64,000 nt of DNA, from positions 2,787,501 to 2,851,500 of the forward strand of contig JASPKZ010010273.1 of NCBI GenBank assembly GCA_030220185.1, in the 5' to 3' direction. The notes beneath the pieces are model-generated. The model ran no database searches, was not told the origin of the DNA, and saw only the letters and a list, made by a program, of their open reading frames with translations. Below, piece by piece: positions 45,716 through 57,640 of this stretch (positions are counted from its first letter, which is position 1; each line of letters opens with the position of its first letter). The position numbers were made by a program, and so were the translations under genes. Source of the stretch: Diploptera punctata. Lineage: Eukaryota > Arthropoda > Insecta > Blattodea > Blaberidae.

Positions 45716-47573
45716 AGAAAGAGAAAGACAGCATATTAGTTAACATATTTTCCGCCTATGCCGAGTACTTGGTGGAGTAATACATACCGGTATAGTTAGT
45801 GAACTAGATCTCAATAATCTGCATTTATCTGAATGTTAAAATTAAATTATCCATAGAGGTAATTATCATAATTCTAGTGATTACATGGTTATGTGTCATT
45901 TATTAAGAAAATTAAGTAACGCGTTTATATATCCGCCTTCTACAACGATGTTTGAGTCACCTACCTATTCGTCACTAAAAATAAGCATAGTAGCGATGGC
46001 AGAGCTCTCTGGTGTCCGTGTCATGTGTTAGAGGTTGCGTCATGTATCATTCAGATCTCTGCTCTTTTATTTTACTTTTTTTACCTCATTCTGTATTCTG
46101 TGGTGAGGAGGGGACAAGAGCTCCCTAAGGACCCATATTTCCTAGCCTCTCTCTCTCTCTCTTTCTCCCTCCACAACAAACCGGCCTCGGTTGAGATATT
46201 CACAATTTTATCAGCGATTTTTCCCAACGTACCTCTTAGATTTATGCATATCGAGGGACCGTTTAGATCTTTCCTCATACCACTAAAATCCACCCCCTTC
46301 CAAGTATCTTCTTCCCTCTGCCATTCTTTCTATCATTTTTGTCAAAAAATGTGAAATTTATACGTTATCGTCCTCCCTCTTTGCCGCTGTACAGGAAAGG
46401 AAAACCCTGATACAAAAATAGCCACATAATTCGAGCAAAGTTGTCTATAAAAGAGAAATTTATCAGTGTGAGAGTTTTGCTTTACTTCCACTTACAGTGG
46501 CGGTTTTCTTTGGTTATTTTTTTTTTCTAAAATTCGACTTGTGTTTAATGCATCAATGCAATCACGATTCTGAATGTTTAAAGTCTAGAAGTCTACCTAC
46601 ACCTTCACATTTTTGCCGTCGGGACTAAAATATTTGTAAAACTAAATTATTATTTTACCTGCAAATCATACATTTACTAAAATTTGCGACGATTAAGCAT
46701 AATTAATGATAAAGCAATACTTTATTAAACTGTTATTTCATATTCCAACATATATTAAATTACGGATGTGAATAACTGAACTGCATGCAGAAAGGGCATA
46801 TTAAACAAATTTTTAAATTTTAGTTTTTATACATCAATCGATATCTGGGGAGTAACTAGGGCCTGTATGAACTGTGTTTAAAGGACAATACGTATTCCCT
46901 CTAGAACATGGTTTCTCTCGCTGTTCATTTTCATGAAATAAGCAGAAGAGTCATATCTAATACAGATATTTCCATTCTGCAAAGTAGGGAATGTCTGGCG
47001 TTTTGTTATGGTAGCCCCCTGAAATTCATGTATTGGATCATGATTTTTTCCGTTGTTGTTATTATTGATCAATACATAATTATTTAAACCCTTAAACGCA
47101 TGACTTTTTTATTCACTCGATGAATTTAACAGATGAGAGAGCAAGAAGAGACATCCCCAAGAAAATAAAATTACCTTCCAATTGTGCTAGTTGAGACACA
47201 TTAAATATGAAGGAAAACTTGTTACTTGTGAGTACATTGATGGAATTACCAAGCACAATTTCTCCTTAATGTTACAATGAATCTCTGGGTCTACCTCATG
47301 AGAATTTGTACATCACTGGCATTATCCCAATACGCATATAAAGAGAAAGATCTGTAAAAACGTGTACAAAATATCCCCGCAGGATACAGTGAATCTGAAG
47401 AGAAATTTTTCGAGTACTCTACTACATACACAGTAGAACAGGATGACGAATTGGAAGAAAAGCTATATGTAATTATTATACACAAGCAGTTTTGCCCACT
47501 TCCTTATATCCCACCACGAGAAATATCAGAAACATATTTTTTCCTGTTGTTTATTGGTTTTTTTTATTCCTAC
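45716..47573. other. Unassigned DNA
   Basis: A short (TC)n run lies at 46145-46163. A 109-codon frame at 46025-46354 overlaps it and shows no recognised motif. 47150-47560 has longish broken frames but no family I recognise. Confidence 0.4.
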
Positions 47574-47574
47574 C

Positions 47575-47590
47575 TAATACCGGCTTTCCT
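47575..47590. repeat. Target-site duplication of L-A, left
   Basis: taataccggctttcct, repeated exactly at 48651-48666. Confidence 0.9.
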
Positions 47591-48650
47591 GGAGTTCGGA
47601 ATTCCTAAAAAGTTAGACCTATACGAATATGTCTAAATGGCTCAAAGAGTAGGGTGCGTGTAGGTAAACAATTTTCAGACACTTTTGAAATCCAGAATGG
47701 GTTGAAGCAAGGAGATGCACTATCTCCTCTACTATTTAATTTTGTACCAGAGCATGCCATTAAACCTTTAGAGAATGAGGAAGGCTTACAACTCAATGGT
47801 ATTAATAAGCTGTTAGTTTATGCTGATGATGTAGTAGTACTGGCCGATAGCGAGGAGATACTAATGGCCAACACGCACACACTATTGAGTAACACTAAGA
47901 AATTAGGACTGGAAGTAAATATCAGTAAAACTAAATATATGGTCACACGTAGAAATTCAGTATATAATGGAAATGGACAGCTAATGACAAATGAGGGAAA
48001 TTTTGAGGAAGTGGCTGAATTCAAATACCTAGGAACAATAATCACAAATAGGAATGAGATGCACAAAGAAATTAAACATAGGCTCAATTCTGGAAATGCA
48101 TGCTATTATACATTGCAGAGACTTTTGATGTCCCAACTCCTTTCAAAAAACGTTAAGCTGAAAAAATATAAAACTATTATTCTACCAGTTATATTGTATG
48201 GGTGCGAAACATGGACTCTTACTTTAAGGGAGGAAAGGAGATTACGAGTATTTGAGAATAAAGTTCTTAGGAAAATTTTTGGACCAAAGAGAGATGAACA
48301 GACAGGTGAATGGAGAAGACTACATAACAATGAACTACATGGTCTTTATAGGAAACCAGATATAATAAGAGCAGTTAAGTCTCGTAGACTGCGATGGGCA
48401 GGACATGTTGCGCGTATGGGGAATGAAAGACGTGCATGGAGGCTTCTTGTAGGAAAGCCAGAAGGAAAACGCCCAGTTGGTAGACCAAGAAGAATGAGGT
48501 GGGAGAACAACATTAACTATGATTTGAGGGAAGTAGATTATACAGGGAATGATTGGAAAGCATTAGCTCAGGATAGGGATGTATGGAAAGCTTATGTCCG
48601 CGCGGCCATGAACCTACGGGTTCGATAGTGCCAGTGAGTAAGTAAGTAAG
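47591..48650 (+). pseudogene. LINE L-A, best copy, 5'-truncated
   Basis: A 5'-truncated non-LTR retrotransposon with a long open frame (47654-48628, 324 codons). Reverse transcriptase motifs are IQNGLKQGDALSPLLFNF, KLLVYADDVVVLAD with the intact catalytic YADD, and FKYLGTIITN. The C-terminus has VILYGCETWTLTLREERRLR, RRLRWAGHVARMGNERRAW and KRPVGRPRRMRWENN. It ends AAMNLRVR. Upstream, 47591-47653 continues the frame (EFGIPKK, then RICLNGSKSRVRV) after a single frameshift near 47613. The 3' end has the terminal hairpin (48610-48623) and a (GTAA)n tail. A 16-bp target duplication flanks it. Endonuclease and 5' half are missing. Confidence 0.95.
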
Positions 48651-49030
48651 TAATACCGGCTTTCCTCTTTACAGCAGTTCGCCCTTGATTCCTGCTTTCC
48701 AGAGATTCCTATCTTCCCATTGTCCCTCTTCCATACTCCTCTTCACCATGGCAAGATATATTCTCTCATACCATGTTCTTCTTCTCCCCCTCTTCCTGGT
48801 ACCATCCAATCTAACACCTGTTTAGGCCACTGGTCTTCCGACATCCGTTGTACATGTCCATACCACTGTAAAGCTCTCTTTGTTATGCTTTCGATAACAG
48901 TTTCTTGTGCATCCATTTCTTGTCTGATATACGTATTTCGAATATGTTGTAGCCTGGAGATTTTCTGGCAGCTCTTCTCAAAAATCCATTTCAAACTGCA
49001 GTTATTCTGTTGGCATGAGAGAATCAAAAC
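48651..49030 (-). pseudogene. LINE L-C 3' end, interrupted by L-A
   Basis: Minus-strand frame 49027-48743 reads SCQKISRLQHIRNTYIRQEM, RALQWYGHVQRMSEDQWPKQ and VLDWMVPGRGG, a LINE C-terminus related to 22135-22848. A stop follows, then more of the 3' region toward 48655. The tail end (about 47540-47590, A-rich on the minus strand) was separated from the body by the L-A insertion. Confidence 0.82.
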
Positions 49031-49220
49031 TTGTTGACATTCATAGTCGAACTATATTAATAATTTAGTTGAGGAAAACGGAATTGACAGGTGCCAATTT
49101 TATATTTAACGTTCCCTTATGGGCATGATATCAAGTTGGGGCGGAGATAAGTATAAAAAAATTGTAAGGTAGCTTACTGTTCTCTCGTATACCCAGGAAA
49201 CTCCTGTAATGAGAGGGGAA

Positions 49221-49222
<2 letters not shown>

Positions 49223-49266
<44 letters not shown>
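49223..49266. repeat. (TA)n microsatellite
   Basis: Pure alternating TA bordering the tandem SINE array. Confidence 0.95.
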
Positions 49267-49268
<2 letters not shown>

Positions 49269-49877
49269 CATGATAAGAAAAATAAATGCTCGGACGGGAC
49301 TTGAACCCGGACCTCTGGATTTGCGCTATCGATTACGCTACCGTGCATGTCTAGTACAAACATTCATTCTTCTCATATATATTCTCATTATTACTAGATG
49401 TAGTGGGAACTCTGTCTCCACTGCCACGTAGTAGCTCCTATCACAAGTAAGCAAATTGAAGATAATATATTTTACTTTATAGCAGTGACGCTTTATCGAT
49501 GTTATAATTACATTTCTGACAATGAGCAAAGCAAGCTTAATATGACATGATAAGAAAAATAAATGCTCGGATAGGACTTGAACCCGGACCTCTGGATTTA
49601 TATTCTAGTACGCTACCGATTACGCTACCGAGCAAGTCTAATACAAACATTCATTCTTCTTATATATATATATTCTCATTATTACTAGATGTAGTGCTGT
49701 CTCCACTGCCACCTAGTAACTCCTATCACAAATAAGCAAATTAAAGATAATATTTTTACTTTATAGCAGTGACGCCTTATCGATGTTATAATTAAATTTT
49801 TGACATTGAGCAATGCAAGCTTAATATGACATGATAAGAAAAATAAATGCTCGGACGGGACTTGAACCCGGACCTCT
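49267..49877 (-). mobile_element. SINE S4 tandem array, head variant 1
   Basis: Units start at 49267, 49544 and 49828 (277 and 284 bp); the third is cut at 49877 where an S2 copy begins. Each unit has a tRNA-like segment (minus strand ggtagcgtaatcgatagcgc, then gtccgggttcaagtcccgt). The body includes tttactttatagcagtgacg, atcgatgttataatta and catctagtaat-type words. Confidence 0.82.
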
Positions 49878-50134
49878 GCAATCACGCTGTGCTTTGCAGC
49901 TTTACTAGGGAATTATAGATGTGATAGCTTCCCATTGCTTTCCATACCGGTGAAGGATGATGATAAGGGTGTTGATGATGGCCGGATGATTTTCGGGGAC
50001 CATTGGGCCCTAAGCTCCCTGACATTTGTCTTACAGGTGAAGAAAAACCCCGAAAAAACCTCATCCACGAGCCTGTCCCGACCGGGAATCTAACCCGGGA
50101 CTACTGCGTGACAAGGCAGCACGCTACCTCGAGA
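49878..50134 (-). mobile_element. SINE S2, tail type I, truncated
   Basis: Head at the right, cut at ctacctcgaga before a (TA)n run; 3' type I domain (tccctagtaaagc complement) truncated at the junction with S4. Confidence 0.8.
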
Positions 50135-50135
<1 letters not shown>

Positions 50136-50184
<49 letters not shown>

Positions 50185-50242
50185 TGGAATAATACATAAA
50201 ATGATGAATGTAATGTGTGTATATATATATATATATATATAT
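50136..50242. repeat. (TA)n microsatellites
   Basis: Two runs (50136-50182 and 50219-50242) around a short unique stretch. Confidence 0.9.
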
Positions 50243-50289
50243 TTATTTTTTTCTAATGAAAATTATTGGAAAGTATTTGTGATTAAGTT

Positions 50290-50641
50290 AACATTCCATC
50301 CATCCATCCAATGACTGATTGGCTCAAATTCGAGCTTTGGCCTCCTCTAACTTCTGCCTCCAACAATTTCAAATTGGCGCAGCAAGCCTCCAGTTACGAC
50401 ACTTAAAGTAGGTTTGCAGCATATTCCTTAATAACCATCCTCCCATCTTAATTTTTTTCGGGCTTCCAACTCGTCTATTCCCCATAAAAATTGCTGTAAG
50501 TACCTTTTTTGGTGCTCGGTCTATTGAGAGCCTTTGTACATGGCCAGCCCATTCCAATTCCTTTAACTTAATAAAATTGACACGGTCAGGTTCATTAAAA
50601 TGGAACATTAATTGGAAGTTGCAAAATATTGAACTAAGCAC
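50290..50641 (-). mobile_element. LINE 3' end
   Basis: Frame 50641-50369 contains LKELEWAGHVQRLSIDRAPK and GNRRVGSPKKIKMGGWL, the LINE C-terminal W.GHV.R and R.GRP.K.W pattern with damage. An (ATGG)n-like tail lies at the left (catccatccatccaatg). Confidence 0.75.
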
Positions 50642-51932
50642 ACGAAAAAAATTCTGGAGATATTAATACGTTTATAGTAAAGAACTCATAAAACCAACGA
50701 AAAGTATTATTAAGTATATTGGAGGGAAACAATATTTAAGGAAATGCTGTCTAACATGAAAGAGTTAAATTAAAATTATTTTTAGTGATGATTCTGGTTA
50801 CATGACACTTTATGAAAATAGATGTCAATCGTTGGGTTATATTGAGACAATGAATTCAGTGTACAGAAATGGACATTTCGATACAGGAATTACGTCTTAC
50901 TGCGCAAACTATACGTCATCGCGTCTCCATCTCGAGTGTCATCTTTATGAAGAGTGCCAAATGCTTTCCTATCTATCCTTTCCTTTCCTAGTTCGCACCC
51001 TGTGCTATTGCGCATTCCCCCTCTCCCTGTGAACTCTCATAAATAGCTGTGTTTTGTAACATCGAATGATCATCTACTTAGTCACCATTCGAGTCTGGTC
51101 AGAACAGCTCAGGAGAGCTGATTTTGTTTGTTTAGTCCAGTAAGCCAGGGTGGGGACGCTAGGACAGTATTTCCCCCAACCCGAGGCTGGACTAGAGTGA
51201 GTGATAATGCATGTATGTTTGTTAATTTATATCATATTTTCTTTCTGTATAGATGATCTATTATGATTTCCTTTCTTTGTAAATCGAATATTTATTTATT
51301 CATCTTTTTATTATATCTGCCTATATTTTGACTCGCATTAAAAGCTTTAGTTGTGCTTTTTTTTTACTTATGCCTATTCATTCTGTAGTTAACATAAGTC
51401 AGATATCAAAGTCAAATTCCAAAAGCTTGCTCAAGCGTGTGTTAGTTCCTTTATCCGAAAGCTTCCACGATTGTATTTTATAACTCAGAAAACATTACAT
51501 ATTTGGAGAATTGAGTAAAGAAAGTTGAATTCCTCTTTGCCTCTATGGGCCCGGGCAAAGATGTCACAATTTGAACAATCTATGCTTTCCAATCAAAATA
51601 GTTATCAACAATAACGGTTTGATCCAGCACCTATACGGTGCATCAGTAAGTAAGTAAGTAAATGCACACACATCAAATTTTACTGGCATTTGATCAAAGG
51701 CACTTGACATCCACCTCTTCTATTAAAGTTGATAAGTTATTTTCCACACAAATTCACGATCGTATTTTGCATTCGAACTTATTCATCAAGAGTACAATGA
51801 TATTCACAAATATAATTGGTTGTCTATTGAAGAAATTGAAATTTTAATGTAACTTACATTTTCCTCCCTACATCTAGTAGAATCCTGTAATGAGGAGGAA
51901 CTCTATTTTCGGGTGTTCAAGATCTACATCTG
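50642..51932. other. Unassigned DNA
   Basis: The 50880-51200 part is less AT-rich and has a cataaatag TATA-like word at about 51038, but no LTR partner or gene is visible. A (GTAA)n run at 51645-51661 resembles an L-A tail without the preceding hairpin. Confidence 0.4.
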
Positions 51933-52162
51933 TACTAACTCACTGGCACTATCATATCCGTAGTTCATGGTCGCGCGGACATAAGCTCTCCATACATCCC
52001 AACCTGAACTTATGTTTTCCAATAATCTACTTCGCTCAAATCATGGTTGATGTAATTCTGCCACCTCGTTCTTGGTATATCAAATGGGCGTTTCCCGTCT
52101 TGCTTTCCAACAAGAAGCTTCCATGCCTATCTTTCATTCCTCATTCGTGCCACATGTCCTGT
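51933..52162 (-). mobile_element. LINE L-A 3' end, left arm of a palindrome
   Basis: 3' terminus at the left (actaactcactggcactatc, with a decayed hairpin), coding remnant to ccacatgtcctg. Abuts an oppositely oriented copy at 52163. Confidence 0.88.
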
Positions 52163-52390
52163 GATGGCGAATGAACTAGGGACATGGCAGCTTCTTTTAG
52201 GTAAACCAGAGGGAAAACGCCCAGTTGTTAAACCAAGAATGAGGTGGGTGAATAACATTAACCATGATTTGAGGGAAGTAAAATATCCTGGGGATGGTTG
52301 GAAAACGTTAGCTGAGGATAGGGATGTATGACGAGCTTGCGTCCACACAGCCATGGACCTACGGATTCAATAGTGCCAGTGAGTTATAGC
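52163..52390 (+). mobile_element. LINE L-A 3' end, right arm of a palindrome
   Basis: Runs from atggcgaatgaactagggac to tagtgccagtgagtta, covering the same part of L-A as the left arm but with many substitutions between them. Confidence 0.88.
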
Positions 52391-52997
52391 CAGGTAAATT
52401 TAAAAAATGTTAGTGAAATAAATTGATTTGTACAAGAATATGACTGTGACTGACTGACCACCACTGACTTTTATCAATATCTTTAGACCTTTCTCCTCTT
52501 TCGTCTCTTCTGCCCCTCTTCTTGACCGCTCTGGACTCTTGTAACTCAAAGTATACACTAGATTGCATTTACAAGTAGTGGTCCCTAGCGGCGTTATCTG
52601 TCACTGCAGTAGCCATCTTGAGAGAGGGTGGAACAAGACAAGGGAACGTTTGCCCATTCTTCCTGTAAGCTCTTACATAAATTTGAATTCCGTCTGGTAA
52701 ATGACCAAAAAAAGTCTACATAGTTTCATAAAAAAGCATGTCTTCTCCCAAGATCAAGTCATGAAACTTTCCACATGGTTCTGTACTAAACTCATCGCGT
52801 TTCGATAGAAATAAATAAATTATTAACAACGTCTTCGGAAGAGGTAATTATGAACACAAATTACATTATTCATAAAAGTTATCATCATAATATTTGTTCA
52901 CTTCTTCTGTGTCATGTAATTAGGATATAAGTATCAATAATCGTATTTCTGATCAGATTAAATACGAGTTAACACTAATACACTTACATGGGCTCGA
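52391..52997. other. Unassigned DNA
   Basis: Nothing recognised. Confidence 0.45.
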
Positions 52998-53000
52998 GAT

Positions 53001-53042
<42 letters not shown>

Positions 53043-53060
53043 CATGCGTGCGTGCGTGCG
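52998..53060. repeat. (TA)n(TG)n(TGCG)n microsatellite
   Basis: Compound run ending in gcgtgcgtgcgtgcg. Confidence 0.95.
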
Positions 53061-53395
53061 ATAACTATATTTTTGACATTTAACAATGAAGGCAAATATG
53101 GCATTAAAAGAAAAATAAATTCCTGAGTCGGGATTTGAACCCGAATTTCTTTCGTACGTTTAGCGCTCTAACCATCTGAGCTACTCAGGAATCCTAACAC
53201 AAACATTTATTTTTCTTATATGTATAGTATTATCAATTTACACGAGAGATATTGGGATATCGTTCCAACTGCCATCTAGTGGCCACTATAACAAGTAAGC
53301 ATACTTAAAGAAAATATGTACTTTATACCAGTAACGGTTGTATTTTTAGATGTTGTAACTATATTTTTGACATTTAGCAACGAAGGCAAATATTA
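53061..53395 (-). mobile_element. SINE S4, head variant 2, just over one unit
   Basis: The word aactatatttttgacattta opens (53064) and closes (53359) a ~296-bp unit. The tRNA-like segment at 53121-53190 (minus) has matching acceptor arms (tcctgag/ctcagga), a 4-bp D stem, and a 5-bp T stem around ttcaaat. It is still a SINE head, not a tRNA gene. Confidence 0.85.
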
Positions 53396-53833
53396 TATAT
53401 AAATATAATCAATGGAATAAATAGAGATGAAATGGGGAATGCCGATCACTTTATCAATTGGTCGAATGACTATCGTATTATTCGTAAAAATGAATTAAAA
53501 AAACAGAATTGTTTACTGTTATATTACTTACATAGATGTGCAAAAAAATTACAAATGTACTATCAACTAACTTGAAAAAAAAATTGTATTCTAGTACCTG
53601 GGTTTGATCTGAGTTCTTTCAACACTGGGTACTTTGAAAACTGAAGAAAATGCTGAAATGCATTAAAATACAATAGTTACTGTCTCTGCGAAAATAAATC
53701 ACGCGTAAGTCTTTGCTGTATGATAACCATTTATGTTCTGCATAAATCTTTTGAACATGAAGTACACCTATACCCATGCCTACATCACAACAGACATTTT
53801 TATCAGGTGCTCAATTGCATTTTTTAAACGTTA
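53396..53833. other. Unassigned AT-rich DNA
   Basis: Nothing recognised. Confidence 0.45.
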
Positions 53834-54165
53834 ACGAGGTAGCGTGCTGCCTTGCCACGCAGCGGACCCGGGTTTGATACCCGGTCGGGGCAGTTTTTCT
53901 GGGTGAGGTTTTTATCGAGGTTTTTCCTCACCTGTAAGACAAATGTCAGGAATACTTTAAGGCCCAAACGGTTCCCAAAATCATATGGCCATCATCACAT
54001 CATCATTCTTATCATCATCATCATCATCATCATCCTTCGCCGGTGTGGAAAGCAACGGGAAGCTACCACACCTACAATTCCCTAGTAAAGCTGTAAAGCA
54101 TAGCATGAAAATGCTATGATTGCAGTGAAGGACCTGCCCTCGGGCAGAATTACTATGGATGGAAT
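53834..54165 (+). mobile_element. SINE S2, tail type I
   Basis: Head 5'-truncated to cgaggtagcgtgctgccttg; box B gggtttgatacccggtcggg; a (CAT)n run inside the body; type I tail ending ccctcgggcagaattacta. Confidence 0.88.
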
Positions 54166-55089
54166 GAAAAATAAAATAAACATATTCGAACTTGTGGAGT
54201 CACTTCTACCATTCGGTTAATTCCGATCTTGTTTGATCGGAATTACCCCAAAGTGCCATGTTGGAAATATTTTGGCACCATTTCATATTGGAGTTACATA
54301 TTGAAACTGCAAGTGGTTATTTCATATTAACATTCCCTCTGTTATCACAATGTGTAAAATGAATACATTTAATTTATAAATACCTCTCGACCTGGCATAA
54401 ATCAGCTCAGCTTCCTTACAATGAGAGTGTACAAAACACTAAATGTCCACCACATTGTAGAGATGCTACTCAGCCAGCATTGCCATTATACACAATGCTT
54501 GAAATACTTCGCAGAAGATGCTAGGGATATTCAGAATGCTGTTCTAATAGTGGTTGCTGAATAAAATCGTAATCTGAATTGCCTCCTGGTCGGAATTCTC
54601 CCACTTTACTACTATAAAGAATAAAAATAGGAGGCTATGTTTACTTCATCTTGCGTAGAAACAAATCAAGATTGACATCTGGAGAAGTGAGATTTATGAG
54701 GAGCAACAAGGATATAGGCCTAAAGAGTCAGATTTCAAAACAAATAACGAAATTGTAAGGAATTAAAATTATCCTCAAATTTGAAACATTAACAGATTAG
54801 TTCCAGACGTAGAAAAAATCATAATGACCAGAAGATTTCCAAATAGTAAAAGAGATGGTAGCAGAACTATGAAGAGTCTACACATAAATTCTTAAATAGA
54901 TGTATTGCTCATATAAGATTGATTGAGACTAATTAAACAAATCTAGTTTAATTATACTTATTTCCTTAATTAGGTCTATACTTTTTTCTTAACAAGTAGG
55001 CTAGTTATTTTTACTTTGAGCTTAGCCAATATTTTTAAAAGATTGCCGCCACTGAATATAAAAATTAGTGTTTTTAACAACTACATGCT
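54166..55089. other. Unassigned DNA with a short perfect hairpin
   Basis: 54215-54247 is a hairpin: ggttaattccgatc, a 6-base loop, gatcggaattacc. No flanking gene, so I assign no terminator role. Confidence 0.45.
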
Positions 55090-55330
55090 GACTCAATCGA
55101 ACCAGTAAGTTCATGGCAGTGCGGTCGTAAGTTCTCCATATATCCCTATCCTGAATTAATATTTTTCAATCATCCCACAATTTACCTCCTCAAATCATGG
55201 TTCATATTATCCATCTATGTTATTCTTGCCATACTTACTGCGCCTTCCCTCTGGTTTTCCTACAAGGAATTTCCATTACCCTGTTTCATTCCCCATTCAT
55301 GCCACATGCAGTCAACGAGACTAAAAAAAT
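55090..55330 (-). mobile_element. LINE L-A 3' fragment, diverged
   Basis: Matches gttcatggcagtgcggtcgt, tccctatcctgaattaatat, tccctctggttttcctacaa and ccccattcatgccacatg; the terminal hairpin is decayed. Confidence 0.75.
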
Positions 55331-55499
55331 AGTACAAATGAAACATATGAGAATTGGTATGCAACAGTGTAAAAAATCATACGTTTTTATTGTGGCATAG
55401 AGGCACATTTTTACAAAATTACAAAATATGATTATCATTTCTATAACAATATTGAAGGTGCTGAGCGGTTAATATGGGATTTAGATATACGTAATATCA

Positions 55500-55660
55500 A
55501 TTGAATGGATAACAATAGAATTCGGAAACAGATTCTTCATTACAAACCACTAGGACGAAAAAATGTTGGAAGACCCAATAAAAGATGGATAGACCAAATT
55601 CTAACATAAGATCGGAACAGACCAGCAGGTCTAATCCTTGATGCTGCTGATGATGATATA
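55500..55660 (+). mobile_element. LINE L-B 3' end
   Basis: RMDNNRIRKQILHYKPLGRK-like reading across frames, NVGRPNKRWIDQI, and the terminal hairpin 55619-55632 (agacc-agca-ggtct), then a gctgatgatgat tail. Confidence 0.8.
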
Positions 55661-55679
55661 CTTAATGGCTACAAACACC

Positions 55680-56650
55680 TCACAGCTCCGTCGCTTGCTT
55701 TTATAAGGTGGTTCGAGAGCTCTGCAGCTATTCCCATTCTTCATAAAGAGCATTTTTGATGTCTGATTGTCCTTGGTGGATGCTGGTTGGATGCAATTTG
55801 TTTTCCTAATTCTCTAAAGGGTACATATCTGGGAACTCACTGGCCAATCCGTGGGCTGGATAACTTCCCTTTCAAGGAAGTTGTCCACCGGGTATGCGAA
55901 CATGTAATGTTGTCCATAACTATGAAGTGTGGACCAACTACACCTCCGAAATGCCACACAACTTGTTCCAGTAGCCTACTTCGTCTTTCTACGTCTGGAA
56001 ATTCACAGTACCACCAACGATTATGTGCAGGTCTTCGCGTCTATTGAACACTACGCCTTTCCACATGAGTATGCCACGTAATGTGCACCGTACCTTTCTA
56101 CGATGTATGTGGGATTAAACCGGGTTCCACGTTCACTGCAGATATTGTGCGACGGATATCATTGGTCAAACTGTATCTGGACATTCCTCCATTCATTCAA
56201 AGGCCAATTCTTACCGTTGCTGGCTCCAATGTAAACTGTACATTATGTATAATCGAGTGAGTGGGACACATTGCAGGACGTCTGGGACAGAGACCGGCTG
56301 CATTAAGCATCCGGTACACAGTTTGCCTAGACACTCGAATTCCTGAGGAGGATCGAAGCTCGGAAGTCAGTTTCTTGCAGGCATCCACCGATTTCGACGT
56401 GCAGTTAAATTCAGATATCGGTTCTGTTGCGGCGTTGTGATCATGAGTGACCTTGTACTTGCATACGACGAACACATCCTGTGTCTTGGAACATTTACCA
56501 AGTCTGAAAATAAAACTCTGTGGCACATTAAGGATTCGAGAGAGTTCGGTATGTGTCTGAACTGTTTCTGGAAGTTCGATTACTCTACCCCACAAAAGAG
56601 GGCCCAATTTGGCATCTTCGTGGTTTTGGTGCTGTTCTGTAAACACTTTG
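55680..56650 (-). pseudogene. Tc1-like transposase, decayed
   Basis: Minus-strand frame 56646-56197 covers the paired-type DNA-binding region: LWGRVIELPETVQTHTELSR, ILNVPQSFIFRLG, then LTSELRSSSGIRVSRQTVYR and MLNAAGLCPRRP. Downstream, in shifting frames, are LEQVVWHFGGVVGPHFIVMD (second catalytic Asp, ~55930) and WPVSSQ-to-YPLEN (~55830), where the usual DLNPIE acidic end is damaged. Order and spacing fit a Tc1-type DD34E transposase of about 340 residues. I found no convincing terminal inverted repeats. Confidence 0.82.
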
Positions 56651-57517
56651 CTAAGATACTCCCTCTATTCGCAATAGGAGAACAATCACGAATAGGCCAC
56701 TCTGTGGTTTTGTTTACCTTTGTATCACGTGTCTATTCGAAGGTGGAGGTACATTCTTTCTATGCAAAGATCACAAGTGAGGTGAGATACACTTTGTGAT
56801 AAAGATCGCTCACTTTTTCTCTTACATTGATCTGTTTTGCGAATTGTGCTTCGGATTTGGACTCTAGTGCAGATTGATAGTTCGATTCTTTCAATTCATC
56901 TGGAAGAGTCTCTTTATCTCAAGACTTTCTAAGTAAAACGATGTATCGTGCCCATCAACTTTTCTCCCCTGATTTTATGATATCTGATGGGTTTCTATCT
57001 GAACAAAATACTTTATACATCTTTAATTTTTTATTTTCCTATCGCCGTTTCAACCTCTTATTCGATCAACTCAGCGATTTATATTATTTTTTACAAATTA
57101 CATATTCTTTATTATTCTGTCCTGCATACACACTTCATCTAATTAAAGTGATTTTTCCATCTATTATATATATTCTTGGTATCTGCTGCCATTTCCCCAT
57201 TATAATCCCTGATTACAGTTGTTCTAGTCTGAATCACTTTCCTTCATCCCTACCTCACTGATACAATCCTCTCATATACTTCTTTCTTTGCGTTCTTTAA
57301 TTTTCTCTCCCAATATTCGCTCTTAAAAAACCTAGTGGTTTCCTGACTTGTGTTACCCAAATGTTCGAATTATATTTCTTTGTTTCATGCAGCTAATTCG
57401 CTTTTGCTAGCTTCCTTTTATTTACCATGTAACCACATTTCCCATCACACCTTTCTTATTTTGTCTCTTGCTTTTAAATTACCTATGATGACAATTACTA
57501 ATGCCTCTTATACTTAC
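56651..57517. other. Unassigned DNA
   Basis: A 106-codon frame at 56941-57261 is T-rich and hydrophobic by composition, with no recognised family. Possible right flank of the Tc1-like element. Confidence 0.4.
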
Positions 57518-57640
57518 TTACTCACTGGCACTATTGAACCCGTAGGTTCATGGCCGCGCGGACTTAAGCTCCCCATACATCCCTATCCTGAGCTAATGCT
57601 GTCCAATCATTCCCTGTATAATCTACTTCCATCAAATCAG
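57518..57640 (-). mobile_element. LINE L-A 3' end
   Basis: Tail complement ttactcactggcactatt, perfect terminal hairpin at 57536-57549, then ccgcgcggacttaagctccc; only the last ~120 bp remain. Confidence 0.9.

Noticed and set aside
46025..46354. 109-codon frame
   Set aside because: Overlaps a (TC)n run and shows no recognised family or splice context.
47818..48330. Minus-strand frames inside the LINE
   Set aside because: Antisense shadows of the L-A reverse transcriptase.
49267..49877. CRISPR or satellite array of unknown type
   Set aside because: The ~280-bp units are SINE units with tRNA-like heads.
53121..53190. tRNA gene
   Set aside because: It folds like a tRNA but is part of a tandem SINE body with copies at 62863 and 63163, and the anticodon stem is damaged here.
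54215..54247. Transcription terminator hairpin
   Set aside because: No neighbouring gene and the host is eukaryotic.
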